From contig JADJRK010000001.1 of the NCBI GenBank assembly GCA_016712285.1, positions 1,488,001-1,552,000 of the forward strand: a stretch of 64,000 nucleotides of DNA, given 5' to 3'. Shown one piece after another: positions 35,059 through 44,404 of the stretch (the stretch's first letter is position 1; each line of letters begins with the position of its first letter). The position numbers and the translations under genes were made by a program. The DNA comes from Planctomycetota bacterium (GTDB taxonomy: Bacteria > Planctomycetota > UBA8742 > UBA2392). The notes under the pieces are model-generated. The model worked only from the letters and a program-made list of their open reading frames with translations. It did no database searches and was not told where the DNA came from.

Positions 35059-36198
35059 TTACGGCGTCGGCGGGGCAAGCGGGTCGCGGTCCTTGCCCGG
35101 CAGGTGCTTGGTGTTCAGCGCGTTCAGGTCGCCCTGGTCAAACGTGTAGCCAAACCCGTTCTGCCACACGACCTGCCCAGGGTCCGTCAGCGTCCCGGCT
35201 TTGCCCGAGTTCAAGCCGACCATCTGCACGATCAGGTTGGTGTGCAGCGCACCCAGGTGACGCGAGTACTCGACGCACGCTTCGATTTCGGTGTGGCCGG
35301 GGGTCGTCGGCTTGACGACCGGGGCATTCTTGAATGCGATGGCAAACAGGTCGCCGAACACGCCCGTCGGGGACTGAACCGAGGTCCAGCCGCCACCCAG
35401 TGCTGCCGGGATCGCGCCGGCGTTTTCCACGTTTTCATTGGTGTCGTTGTCAGCCAGCGGCAGGCCCAGTGACTGGGTCAGCTGCGGGGCGCCGGCCGGC
35501 AGCAGCTTGGTCAGCTGCACAAGCCCGACTTCGCTGAACTGGCGGCTGAGGTAGCGGCTCTGCGGGGGCGGAAAGTCGCCGGGCTGGTTGGCCGGGGGCG
35601 CTGTCCAGCCGGCAAGCACGCTGCCCGGCAATCCTGACGGGTAGGTCAGGCGGTCCACCGAATAGACAAGGCGGGTGGGGTTGGTGGTGAAGAACGGCTC
35701 GACGGGTGCGGTGACGAAGTTGATGTCGAGGCTCTTGGCCGAATAGACGAGGTAGCCGAACTGGTCAAGCTCACGAATGCGGCTGCCGTCGCCGTTGCGG
35801 CGGAACCACTGGCTCATGAACGAGAGCATCAGCGGGTACTGGAAGTTGACTTCAATGTGCAGCGGGTCGCCGCGGTTGGTCAGGAAGCCCGAGAAGTTGG
35901 CCGTCTGCAGCGCCTGGATGGTGTCCGCCAGGATGATGACCTGGCCGGCCGGGCCGTCGTCCGCGTCGCGACCTGGATCAATGAACCAGATGTCGTTGTA
36001 GAAGCCCGTGATCTGCGGGTTTTCTGCCGCGAACGTGAAGGGCGTGACGCCGAACAACGGGTTCAAGCCTGGCGTGCCAATGGCCGAGCCACCCGGGGGC
36101 CCTGCAAACTTGCCGTCGCAACCTGAGCCTGCAAGTCCGAATGCCGAGATGCCGGCGGCCAGTGCCAGGGCGGGGAAGAGTTTGGTCAGCTTGCGCAT
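35059..36198 (-). CDS. Hypothetical lipoprotein
   Basis: The 379-residue protein has a signal ending in AGSGC (Cys27), a lipobox-like site. The mature sequence is beta-rich, Pro- and Gly-rich, with few charged repeats. It resembles the neighbour at 36261 in style: both contain a short QW segment after a hydrophobic strand (MLSFMSQWFRRNGDG here, LSLMNQWYLRDVDG there). I do not recognise a family. It is in a run of minus-strand genes for exported proteins. Confidence 0.65.
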   Translation of the reverse strand: MRKLTKLFPALALAAGISAFGLAGSGCDGKFAGPPGGSAIGTPGLNPLFGVTPFTFAAENPQITGFYNDIWFIDPGRDADDGPAGQVIILADTIQALQTANFSGFLTNRGDPLHIEVNFQYPLMLSFMSQWFRRNGDGSRIRELDQFGYLVYSAKSLDINFVTAPVEPFFTTNPTRLVYSVDRLTYPSGLPGSVLAGWTAPPANQPGDFPPPQSRYLSRQFSEVGLVQLTKLLPAGAPQLTQSLGLPLADNDTNENVENAGAIPAALGGGWTSVQSPTGVFGDLFAIAFKNAPVVKPTTPGHTEIEACVEYSRHLGALHTNLIVQMVGLNSGKAGTLTDPGQVVWQNGFGYTFDQGDLNALNTKHLPGKDRDPLAPPTP

Positions 36199-36260
36199 GG
36201 TCTGCTTCCTTTTCGTGTTCTTCGTGTGATTCAGGCTACGCCTGCACAGTTTCAGTCAGT

Positions 36261-37553
36261 CTAGCGGTCGCTTCCCGGCAGCGTGCTCAGCTGGCCCGGG
36301 GTCATCCAGTCACCATTGACCACGTCCTGCATGCGCTGAAGGTCTTCGGTGACAATCTGGAACTCGCGCTCGGCGGCGATAAAGCCGGTCATGTCCAGGA
36401 TCACGCTCAGGCTCATGATGTCTTCCTGGCCGTTCTGCACGCCACCCGAGGCGAACGAGCTGTCCACCAGGCCGACGCCGTAACCCATCAGGTGGCACCC
36501 GATGGTTGCGAAGTAGTAGCAGAAGGTCAGGCCGTCGTCCTTGAGCACGTTGCTGTTGCCGTCAGTCGTCTGCCACCACTGGTCAATGAAGCGCACGGTG
36601 AAGACACCGCCGCCGCCGTTGACCGGTCCGCCGCCGCCGAAGTAGTCGGGCACCGGCACGTTCTGCATCACCACCACCGTGTTGCCTGAGGGCGAACCGC
36701 CGCCCGCAGTCTGGGTGTTCGTCTCAATGTGGATGTTCTGCGCCGGCGCCTCACGCCAGGCCATGCCCAGCAGGCCCGCCGGGGCAGACGTGCCGTTGAA
36801 ACCCCAGCACACCGCGTTGTTGACCGGCGGCTGCACCCTCTGCTTGCCGTTCGCGCCCTGGGTGGCCGGGTTGCCCGTCTCTTGCTGCACAGCCGAAGGC
36901 GGGCTGTTGGAAAGCTGAGGCGAATAACCTGAGCCCGCGGCTGCGTGCTCATGGATCGAGATGGCCATGCTGGAAAAGCCGACCGACTCAATCGTGACCG
37001 GGGCCTGATTCGGCAGCGGGCTGGCAAGAGCCGCGCCGTCAACGTCGCGCAGGTACCACTGGTTCATCAGGGAAAGCGTCCAGGCTGCAATGACGGGGCC
37101 GCTGCCGCCGCCGCCGGTTGCCACCTGCGGGTGGGGCCAGCTGCCGCCCGGCGGCCAGGTGACGCCGGACAGTCCTGCGGCCTGGTAACCGCCGTCGAAC
37201 ATGAACGGCCAGTCGGGCACTTCGGTCATGCTGCGGCACGGAGACGTGTTGTCCGAGCAGTGATAGCTGTCGAGAGTGTGGGCCCACAGGTCGTGGCCAG
37301 GGGATGCGAGTTCGGTAAAGGTCGCCGAAGTGAGGTTCTGGAAGAAGGTGAAGTCCAGAGACGCGTCACCGGTGATCGGGTCAATGATCTCGGACGGCAG
37401 GTTGTAGTGAACAACCGGCGTGGTGCGAATCGGGTATTGCTGCACCTGTGCCTGCCCGTTGAACACAATACCGTCTGAGCTGCAGCCCAGCAGAAGGGCA
37501 AACGTCCCTGCCGCGAAGAACGGGGCCACACGTGTCATGCGTCGTACCTGCAT
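36261..37553 (-). CDS. Hypothetical lipoprotein, distant relative of the 35059 gene
   Basis: The product is 430 residues from ATG 37553, which follows GGAGA by 6 bases. The signal ends in LLGCSS, a lipobox. The mature part is beta-rich with Gly/Pro-rich loops (ATGGGGSG, FGGGGPVNGGGG) and two QW elements (SLMNQWYLRDVDG and RFIDQWWQTTDGN). I do not recognise the family. A candidate sigma54 promoter lies at 37625-37640. Confidence 0.65.
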   Translation of the reverse strand: MQVRRMTRVAPFFAAGTFALLLGCSSDGIVFNGQAQVQQYPIRTTPVVHYNLPSEIIDPITGDASLDFTFFQNLTSATFTELASPGHDLWAHTLDSYHCSDNTSPCRSMTEVPDWPFMFDGGYQAAGLSGVTWPPGGSWPHPQVATGGGGSGPVIAAWTLSLMNQWYLRDVDGAALASPLPNQAPVTIESVGFSSMAISIHEHAAAGSGYSPQLSNSPPSAVQQETGNPATQGANGKQRVQPPVNNAVCWGFNGTSAPAGLLGMAWREAPAQNIHIETNTQTAGGGSPSGNTVVVMQNVPVPDYFGGGGPVNGGGGVFTVRFIDQWWQTTDGNSNVLKDDGLTFCYYFATIGCHLMGYGVGLVDSSFASGGVQNGQEDIMSLSVILDMTGFIAAEREFQIVTEDLQRMQDVVNGDWMTPGQLSTLPGSDR

Positions 37554-37624
37554 TGGTCTCTCCTGCATTCCGGCCAAAGCCGGGATCGGGGAACTGGAAT
37601 TGCCGGTGAATCTGAATGAAGCTT

Positions 37625-37640
37625 AGCGAACGCTGTGCCA
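37625..37640 (-). promoter_or_regulatory. Candidate sigma54 promoter (-24/-12)
   Basis: On the minus strand TGGCACA-GCGT-TCGCT matches the consensus TGGCACG-N4-TTGCW with two mismatches, and the GG and GC elements keep the required spacing. The lipoprotein start codon is 71 bp downstream. Confidence 0.35.
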
Positions 37641-37873
37641 ATTATTTGTAACGCTGTAAACGGCTTTGCTGTCAGTGCTTGTGAATCCACACCGGAACCT
37701 CGGTATCCAGCAGGTGTGTAAAACATGCTCGCATTGCCTCGGCGCTAGTTCCGATGATTCCAGCGACTAGCCCGCGCATTACAGCACGAGGGTTCAATAA
37801 CATCCGAGGGGATTCGTTTGGGGTTCACAAATCGTACGCAAGGCAGCCCCCGAGTCAAGGTTGCGATCAGCCG

Positions 37874-37891
37874 CTTGCGCAGATGCGCAAG
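37874..37891. other. Perfect palindrome upstream of ribH
   Basis: CTTGCGCA-GA-TGCGCAAG lies about 80 bp before ribH in the 418-bp intergenic stretch 37554-37971, where I see no gene. It could be a protein-binding site or a hairpin. Confidence 0.35.
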
Positions 37892-37971
37892 GGCCTGCGA
37901 TACGCCTTTCGCTCATTCCAATTGCCGCGTTGCTCGCTACAATTCGCCTCCTTTTCTGACACACCACAACT

Positions 37972-38475
37972 ATGGACAAACCTAAGCACGTTCTTGAAGG
38001 CGACCTTGTGGCAGGCAACGCCCGCTTCGCGTTGGTCGCGGCGCGCTTCAACTCATTCCTGGTCGATAAGCTGGTCGAAGGCGCACTTGACGCCATCCGG
38101 CGCCATGGCGGCAAACTCGACAACACCACGCTGGCATGGGTCCCGGGCGCCTTCGAGATTCCGGTGATGGCCCGCAAACTGGCAGAAACCGGCAACTACG
38201 ACGCAGTCATCTGCCTGGGCGCCGTCGTGCGCGGCTCAACCCCGCACTTCGATTACGTCGCCGGCGAAGCAGCCAAGGGCATAGCACAGGCAGGACTCTT
38301 GACCGGCGTGCCCTGCATCTTCGGCGTGGTCACGACCGACAATCTCGAGCAGGCAATTGAACGCTGCGGCACCAAGGCCGGCAACAAAGGCTTCGACGCA
38401 GCCGTCACCGCCATCGAAATGGTCAACCTGCTGCGCAACGTCGATGGCTCCAAGAAACACAAGGGCAAGTCGTAG
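37972..38475 (+). CDS. ribH: 6,7-dimethyl-8-ribityllumazine synthase
   Basis: This 167-residue enzyme catalyses the penultimate step of riboflavin synthesis. All family blocks are present: ARFNSFLVDKLVEGA, VPGAFEIP (phosphate and substrate binding), LGAVVRGSTPHFDYV with the catalytic His, FGVVTTDNLEQA and GTKAGNKG. The length matches the family, plus a basic tail (KKHKGKS). It is followed by nusB at 38565, a common pairing in many bacteria. I see no FMN riboswitch upstream. Confidence 0.96.
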   Translation: MDKPKHVLEGDLVAGNARFALVAARFNSFLVDKLVEGALDAIRRHGGKLDNTTLAWVPGAFEIPVMARKLAETGNYDAVICLGAVVRGSTPHFDYVAGEAAKGIAQAGLLTGVPCIFGVVTTDNLEQAIERCGTKAGNKGFDAAVTAIEMVNLLRNVDGSKKHKGKS

Positions 38476-38564
38476 CGCACCGGCCCGGGCCCAGCCGAAC
38501 CTCAACACTACCGATTCATGCCGCGGCTTTGCCGATTGGCTGCATCGGTGTATACAAGCCCCGC

Positions 38565-39014
38565 ATGGACGTAACGCCTTCTGAAGATGTACGCACCCAA
38601 GCCCGCGAACTGGCGCTGAAGCTGCTGTACGCGCTGGATGTTTCGCGCCCGGGCGCCGCACCCGAGTCCGCAGAGGCCGAAGTGCGCAAGGTGCTTGAGG
38701 TTGAGCACCAGTCGGCGGCGGTGAGCGACTTTGCGAAACTGTTGACCGACGGCGTGCGCGAACAGCAGGCCGCGCTCGACAAGGCAATCCAGGACGCGGC
38801 TGTGAATTGGCAGGTTTCGCGCATGCCCTATGTGGACCGCGCCATCCTGCGCATGGGCGTGTTTGAGTTGCTGCATATGTTCGATGTGCCGCCCAAGGTG
38901 ACAATCAACGAGGCCGTGGACCTGGCCAAGAAATACTCAACCGAAAAGTCCGGCGCTTTCGTTAACGGGGTGCTGGACAAAGTGTTCCAGACCCTCTGCC
39001 CGCAAAAGGTGTAG
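38565..39014 (+). CDS. nusB: Transcription antitermination factor NusB
   Basis: The 149-residue protein starts at ATG 38565 (MDVTPSEDVRTQARELALKL). It has the all-helical NusB/RsmB fold with the family signatures AREL-ALKLLYALD, MPYVDRAILRMGVFEL and INEAVDLAKKYSTEKSGAFV. It binds boxA RNA with S10 in antitermination and ribosomal RNA synthesis. A TATACA hexamer lies 8 bp before the ATG. A REP-like repeat follows the stop. Confidence 0.94.
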   Translation: MDVTPSEDVRTQARELALKLLYALDVSRPGAAPESAEAEVRKVLEVEHQSAAVSDFAKLLTDGVREQQAALDKAIQDAAVNWQVSRMPYVDRAILRMGVFELLHMFDVPPKVTINEAVDLAKKYSTEKSGAFVNGVLDKVFQTLCPQKV

Positions 39015-39026
39015 GCCGCGAAGCAA

Positions 39027-39057
39027 GAAGACAAGAGCCCCGAGCGCCAGCGACGGG
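39027..39057 (+). repeat. REP-like repeat, copy 3
   Basis: ACAAGAGCCC-CGAGCGCCAG-CGACGGGCA is a diverged copy of the element at 6508-6536. It lies between nusB and ftsY, 12 bp after the nusB stop. Confidence 0.65.
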
Positions 39058-39082
39058 CACACTCGCAACCAAAGGCAAACCC

Positions 39083-40120
39083 GTGGGCCTGTTCAGCAAG
39101 AAGCAGAAGCCGAAAGAACCGCCCGCCACGCCCGAGCCGGCGTCGCCCTCGCCCGAACCAGCAGAACCTGCAGCCGAAAAAAAGGGCATGCTCGCCAAGC
39201 TCACACGCGCCATCAGCAAGACGCGCATGGTGCTGAACCGCCGTGTGCTGGGCGTGATCGGGCTGGGCCAGAAGATCAATGACGACATTCTCGAGAAGCT
39301 CGAAGAGGCGATGATCGAAGCCGACTTCGGCGTCGAGACCACTGACTTTCTCATGGATGTCGTGCGCAGCGCCTGGAAGAACGGCAACATTGAGCAGACC
39401 ACGGACATCCTGCCGTTTCTGCGCAAAGACTTGAAACAGCGCCTGACACACCGCGGCAACGAATTGCATTTTGCACCCAAGAAACCCACCGTCATCCTTG
39501 TCGTCGGCATCAATGGCGCCGGCAAGACCACCAGCATCGCCAAGCTTGCATGGTGGCTTGAGAGCTCAGGCCGCCACGTGGTTCTGGCCGCAGCCGACAC
39601 GTTTCGCGCGGCGGCTGTGCAGCAGCTCAAGACATGGTCTGAGCGCATCGGGTGCGAGATCGTCACCGGCGCCGAACACGCGGACCCGGCCAGTGTCGCC
39701 CACCGTGCCGCTGAGCGCGCCCTTGAAGTCGGCGCCGATATCCTGCTGGTAGACACGGCGGGCCGGCTGCACACCCAGAAAAACCTGATGGATGAGCTGC
39801 GCAAAATCAGCAACGCCTGCGCCGCCAAGAAGATTGAGGGCGCGCCGCACGAAACCATCCTGGTGCTCGACTCAACCACGGGCCAGAACGCGGTCACGCA
39901 GGCCGAAATGTTCAAGCAATCGGCCAATGTCACCGGCTTGTTCCTGGCTAAACTGGATGGCACAGCCAAGGGCGGCGCGGTCCTTACAATCAACGAAAAG
40001 GTCGAAGTACCAGTGAAGTTCGTCGGCCTGGGTGAGAAACTCGAAGACATGCAGCCGTTTGACGCGGACCGTTTCGTAGAAGCACTGTTCGACCTGGAAG
40101 GACTTACCGAAGCCGAATGA
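39083..40120 (+). CDS. ftsY: Signal recognition particle receptor FtsY
   Basis: The 345-residue GTPase starts at GTG 39083. A short acidic, Pro-rich N-terminus (PEPASPSPEPAEPAAE) replaces the longer A domain of E. coli. The NG domain shows G1 GINGAGKTTSIAKLA, DTAGR, and AKLDGTAKGG. It docks SRP-bound ribosomes at the membrane. Its stop overlaps the start of the 1304-residue fusion protein (ATGA), an unexpected partner for ftsY. Confidence 0.96.
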   Translation: MGLFSKKQKPKEPPATPEPASPSPEPAEPAAEKKGMLAKLTRAISKTRMVLNRRVLGVIGLGQKINDDILEKLEEAMIEADFGVETTDFLMDVVRSAWKNGNIEQTTDILPFLRKDLKQRLTHRGNELHFAPKKPTVILVVGINGAGKTTSIAKLAWWLESSGRHVVLAAADTFRAAAVQQLKTWSERIGCEIVTGAEHADPASVAHRAAERALEVGADILLVDTAGRLHTQKNLMDELRKISNACAAKKIEGAPHETILVLDSTTGQNAVTQAEMFKQSANVTGLFLAKLDGTAKGGAVLTINEKVEVPVKFVGLGEKLEDMQPFDADRFVEALFDLEGLTEAE

Positions 40121-43100
40121 GCCAAGCCGTCACGGACATCAAAGACCTGCTCGCCGGCACACCCGGCAGCGTCAACCGCCTGATCCGGCGTTACGGCAAG
40201 TCCGTGGTCGATTACTGCACCGCGCTGGTGCCCGACCGCGACGCCCGCTTTGAGCGCATGGTTGAGGATGTGCTGGTGGACATCCTGGCCCAGTCGCGCG
40301 CGGCAGTGCGCAGCACCAGCGACGACGAGGTGTTCGAGTTTGCCATGCAGGCGGCGACACAGACCATTCGTTCGCGCTATCGCGACGTGCTGGAAAGCAG
40401 CGCGCAGCCACGCAAGGCGACCACCAGCTTTACGTTCGACGAGGTGGTGGCGCGCACCGGCATGAGCCGCGAGCAGCTGACGATGGGCATCAGCGAGGGC
40501 CGCATCCGCGCCATCCGCGCCGACGACCAGCTGAAGATCAAGGCCGAGAGCGTACCCGGCCTGCGTGAACGCAAGCACTTGCGGGCCTACCACGTCACGG
40601 CCGCAGAGCGCGAACTGCTGTGCCTGCACTTCCGGCTCGGGTTCAGCCCGGCGACCATCGGCCGCTGGGCCGGCGAGTCGCCTGCACACATTGAGGCCTT
40701 GATCGACGGCGCCGCGCGCAAGCTGGCGGCGGGCGTGAAGTCGCGCGAATCCGGGGCCAAGCACGAAGACACCGAAATGCGGCGCTACATCGACGGGCGC
40801 CTCGACGAAGACGAAACCGCGAAGTTTGAACGCAAGATCATCAAGGACAAGATCGGGCAGCAGCGGCTGGACGAGTTGCGCGGGCAGTCCGAGGCCATTC
40901 GCGAGATGTTTGACAGCCCCGAGTTCGACTTTTCGCGCGTGTCGATCAACGTGCGCGCGCGCAACCCCCACCATGCGCTCAGCCTGCCGCCGTCCGCGGC
41001 GCTGTGGGTGCAGGTCGTCGGCATTGTCGGCATGATGCTGATGTTCCATCGCGTCGGCGCATATGTCGCGCCCCCCGAAGTCAACATCCGCGTGCTCACC
41101 GGCCAGGTTGAAATGCCGCCCGATGGCCGCATGCGCGTCGGCGACACCGCTGCCACCGGCCCCGGCGCACAGGCGCTGATTACCCTTGATGCCAGCAACC
41201 GCGTGCTGATGGCCGGCGACTCAAAGCTTGAGTTGCTGCGACCCCGCGAAGATGCGCGCCAGGTGATGCGCCTGCACGAGGGCGAAATCTGGGGCCGCTT
41301 CACCGCCGCGGGCCACGCCTTTGCGATTGCCATCAGCGAATCCGAACTTGGCAGCGACAGCGGCGCAGATTTCGACGTCGCAGCCGGCAAGGCCGCAACT
41401 CCGTTATTGCCCGACAACCTGCACACCGAGCGTCTAAGGCTGCTCGCAACGCGTTTCAAGCCAGTGGCGGGCGGCCTAGAATGTACAGAACCATTGCGGC
41501 TTTGGGCCGGCTTCGTGGCCGAGACCGGCGAAGAAGGCCAGGGGCTGAAGCAGGGCGACCTGATCATCGACATTGCCGGCGAAGCAGCGCCCGACCTTGA
41601 AAGACTCACCCAGCGTGCCGCACTGCTCATGCCCGGCGAAGCAATGGCAGTCACGGTCAAGCGCGGAAACGCAGAGTTTCCGGCGGCGATTCGGCTTCAG
41701 GATATTCAGCCGTCGGCCGTGGTGCGCGTGTTTCAGGGCGCGGTGATTCTGTCCGGCGACGAAGACCAGGCTGCGGTCAACCGCGGGCAGTGGGCGTTGA
41801 TGTTTGACGACGCCCCGCCGATTGTGGGCCGCGAGTACGAAAACTTTCGCGACCTGCGCATTGGCGCAAATCTTCGCTTCAAAGAATCGCTGCACTGGCT
41901 GAACACCGAAAGCTACCCGCTGCGGGCCGAAGAGAGCCTGCTGGCCGTTGACCGGCGCCTGCGGGTGCTGGCGCAAGGGCTGGAGAACCTGCGCGGCGAA
42001 GAAGTGCGCCGCCGGGCGCACCCCGAAATCATCGAGTTTGAGCGCCAGTTGCAGGAGACCTTTGACGCCGCCCGCGCCCGCGTTGACCGTGGCCAGGGTA
42101 ACCCGCGCGGCGAAGGCGCCGCGGCCCTGAGCGACTCCGAGCTGTTGCAGGCCGAAGTCGAGATCATGGGCGTCGTCGCGCACTGGCGCCGCCAGAGCGG
42201 CACCGGCATTTACGGCACCCTGGGCGAAGCCGCCAAGACCCTGCACTCCGACATTTCCCGCGGCAACGATGAGCTGGGCGCCCGCGACAAGCAACTGGGC
42301 GAAGCGGCTGCGTTGCGCAAGCGGCTGAACGAAACGATCGACGCCATCGCGCTGCAGGATGCTGAAATCGCCAAACTGGTCGCCAGCGAGTTCCACGACG
42401 CCGACGGCAGCAAGCGCGCGGCCCTGAGCAAACAGGTCGCCGACCTGAACGCCAGCGTGCGCGCGGGACAGCAGGCGAGCGGCCGCCTGGACCTGTTGAA
42501 GCTGAAACTCAACGAGCTCGACGCCAAGATCGACGACCAGCGACGTTTGCTGCCCGACCTTACCCGCAGCGTAGAAGACGCCGAAGCCGCGCTCGCCGAC
42601 ATCGAAAAGAAGCTCGCTGCTAGCGTGTACACGCCCGCGAAACTCGAGGCCGCAACCACAGCCAAGGCTGCTGCCGACAAGGCCTTGGCCGAGGCACAGA
42701 CGACGCTGGCAGAGCTCGATGCAATCAAAGAGTCGACCGCCGCAGCACTCAAAGAAGCCGAAGCGGCTGTATTGAAAGCCGACGAAGCCCGACGCCCGCT
42801 GCAGGACGCCAAAGACGCTGCATCAGACGAGCTGGTCGATGCGCTGGCGGCGCGCAAAGCCGCGCAGGACGAACAGACTGCCCGCCAAACTGAGGTCGAC
42901 CAGGCACAGGCCGCGCTGGACGCGCTGCCAGAAAACGATCCCGCACGCCCCGCCGCCGAGAAGAAATTGCAGGAGGCGCAGGCGGCACTGAACGCCGCGA
43001 CCACGGCGCTGGATCAGGCCAAGGCAACGGCCCAGGCGGCCGAGAAGGCACTGAGCGCAGCAGACGCGAAGCTCGCGGCAGCCGCCAAGGCAGCCACGGA

Positions 43101-44031
43101 CGCCGCAAGTGCGCGCGACGCGGCCAAGACGGCAGCAGACGACGCCGCAGCCGGCGCAATTCGCCAGTCCGCGGCCACGGAATCTGCCAAGGCGGCGGCT
43201 GAGCGGGCCAACGCACAACTGGAGCAACAGGAAGACGCAAAGGCGGAACGCGCAATGCTCGACACGCGGCGCATTGAAGCCGAAGCCACCCGCACCGCGG
43301 CGCGCGAGGCACTGAAGCAGGTGCAGGACCGCCTGGCTGCCCTTGAGGCCGACGCCGCGCCACGCCGCGAAGAGTTCAAGAAGGAAGTCGCAATCGTCGA
43401 AGCGGGCGATGCCGCCAAAGAAGCGCTGGTCGAAGTCAAGCGCGAACGTGAACGCTACCAGGCCGTTACCGACGAGATCGAGTTGCGCGGCAAAGACCGC
43501 AAAGCGCTCGATGAAGAGCGCGACCGCCTGGCCAACGCCGACGCCGTGAAGTTCTACGACCGCCTCATCGAAGAATACGCGCAGCTGCAGGCCCGGGTGC
43601 GCGCCCACGAGTATCTGCGCGCGCGCGCATTGCTCGAAGACGGCAACTTCGCCCACCGCCAGCAGCTGGCCCTTGACCGCTTCCGTGAAGCCGCAGACAA
43701 AGCGCGCGAAGAAGCCGTCGCGCTGCTGGCCGGGTACTGTCCCGAATACGACGCCAAGGAATACGACGCGGCAAAGATGGCCGAGTTGCGCCCGGCTGTG
43801 CTGTCGGCCCTGTGGTCGCTTTACTACGACGCGGCCATTGAGCGTTCTGACGCCGGTGGCAGCGTATGCTATTATGTGATTATCCAGTCCGGGGCGCAGG
43901 CCACTGCGCTTGGCGAACTGGAAGACCGCTGGCGCGCATACCTGACCAGCGCACTTGGCAAAGGGATGTACGAAACCGTGAGCGCGCTGACCGCCGAACA
44001 GTTGAAACCGCCCGCCCCGGAGGGCGAATAA
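40117..44031 (+). CDS. Sigma-like / anti-sigma-like / FecR / PDZ-like / coiled-coil fusion protein
   Basis: The protein is 1304 residues. Residues 15-90 resemble ECF sigma region 2, and 158-205 (TAAERELLCLHF...SPATIGRWAGES) resemble region 4. Between them (100-150) is an excisionase-like helix-turn-helix. Residues 216-265 (MRRYIDGRLDEDETAKFE) look like an anti-sigma N-terminal domain. A membrane helix follows at 293-312, then a FecR domain (324-425; VLTGQVEMPPDGRMRVGDTA), a PDZ-like segment (about 462-530; GLKQGDLIIDIAGE) and perhaps a second FecR strand set (535-570). From about 705 to 1210 it is an Ala/Glu/Lys-rich coiled coil, with a helical C-terminus. The sigma part would be cytosolic and the rest extracytoplasmic. 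No such complete fusion is known to me. Confidence 0.75.
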   Translation: MSQAVTDIKDLLAGTPGSVNRLIRRYGKSVVDYCTALVPDRDARFERMVEDVLVDILAQSRAAVRSTSDDEVFEFAMQAATQTIRSRYRDVLESSAQPRKATTSFTFDEVVARTGMSREQLTMGISEGRIRAIRADDQLKIKAESVPGLRERKHLRAYHVTAAERELLCLHFRLGFSPATIGRWAGESPAHIEALIDGAARKLAAGVKSRESGAKHEDTEMRRYIDGRLDEDETAKFERKIIKDKIGQQRLDELRGQSEAIREMFDSPEFDFSRVSINVRARNPHHALSLPPSAALWVQVVGIVGMMLMFHRVGAYVAPPEVNIRVLTGQVEMPPDGRMRVGDTAATGPGAQALITLDASNRVLMAGDSKLELLRPREDARQVMRLHEGEIWGRFTAAGHAFAIAISESELGSDSGADFDVAAGKAATPLLPDNLHTERLRLLATRFKPVAGGLECTEPLRLWAGFVAETGEEGQGLKQGDLIIDIAGEAAPDLERLTQRAALLMPGEAMAVTVKRGNAEFPAAIRLQDIQPSAVVRVFQGAVILSGDEDQAAVNRGQWALMFDDAPPIVGREYENFRDLRIGANLRFKESLHWLNTESYPLRAEESLLAVDRRLRVLAQGLENLRGEEVRRRAHPEIIEFERQLQETFDAARARVDRGQGNPRGEGAAALSDSELLQAEVEIMGVVAHWRRQSGTGIYGTLGEAAKTLHSDISRGNDELGARDKQLGEAAALRKRLNETIDAIALQDAEIAKLVASEFHDADGSKRAALSKQVADLNASVRAGQQASGRLDLLKLKLNELDAKIDDQRRLLPDLTRSVEDAEAALADIEKKLAASVYTPAKLEAATTAKAAADKALAEAQTTLAELDAIKESTAAALKEAEAAVLKADEARRPLQDAKDAASDELVDALAARKAAQDEQTARQTEVDQAQAALDALPENDPARPAAEKKLQEAQAALNAATTALDQAKATAQAAEKALSAADAKLAAAAKAATDAASARDAAKTAADDAAAGAIRQSAATESAKAAAERANAQLEQQEDAKAERAMLDTRRIEAEATRTAAREALKQVQDRLAALEADAAPRREEFKKEVAIVEAGDAAKEALVEVKRERERYQAVTDEIELRGKDRKALDEERDRLANADAVKFYDRLIEEYAQLQARVRAHEYLRARALLEDGNFAHRQQLALDRFREAADKAREEAVALLAGYCPEYDAKEYDAAKMAELRPAVLSALWSLYYDAAIERSDAGGSVCYYVIIQSGAQATALGELEDRWRAYLTSALGKGMYETVSALTAEQLKPPAPEGE

Positions 44032-44387
44032 TGTCCAAGGACAGCATCCTGTGTTGCAAGCGCAGCAAGGTCTGGTTGCCCGACGAGTATCTCACGACCA
44101 TCGTGGGCGACTGTGACCGCGGCAAGTTCAAGGTCACGCGCCCGTTCACGTTTCCGTGCATGCTGATGCCCAACGGCAACCTTTACATTGAAGAGCAGGA
44201 AGGCGTTGAGATCGAGTTTGCAAACATTGACCTCGCCCAGATCAAGTGCGGCACCTGTACCGGCGAAGTCGAGATCAGGCAGATCGACATGCGCGAGATT
44301 CTTGACCGCCTGCGCCAGCAGGAAATCAGCATGAAAGAGCGCCGCAGGCAGCGTGATTCGGCCAAACAGCCCAAGCCCGGCAAATAG
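44031..44387 (+). CDS. Hypothetical small protein with Cys motifs
   Basis: The 118-residue protein starts within the stop of the fusion gene (TAATG). It has Cys pairs CC at 8-9 and CGTC in the middle and a central beta-rich part (FTFPCMLMPNGNLYIEE). A basic, helical C-terminus ends in KQPKPGK. No signal or membrane helix is visible. I do not recognise a family. Strict coupling to the sigma/FecR fusion suggests a shared role. Confidence 0.6.
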   Translation: MSKDSILCCKRSKVWLPDEYLTTIVGDCDRGKFKVTRPFTFPCMLMPNGNLYIEEQEGVEIEFANIDLAQIKCGTCTGEVEIRQIDMREILDRLRQQEISMKERRRQRDSAKQPKPGK

Positions 44388-44404
44388 AAGGCACGGAGAC
44401 CGAC

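Noticed and set aside
37554..37971. FMN riboswitch upstream of ribH
   Set aside because: None of the conserved RFN core sequences is present; only a short palindrome is seen.
42823..43656. Open frames opposite the coiled-coil region
   Set aside because: They are Ala/Ser/Leu-rich mirror frames of the coiled coil with no start signal or family.
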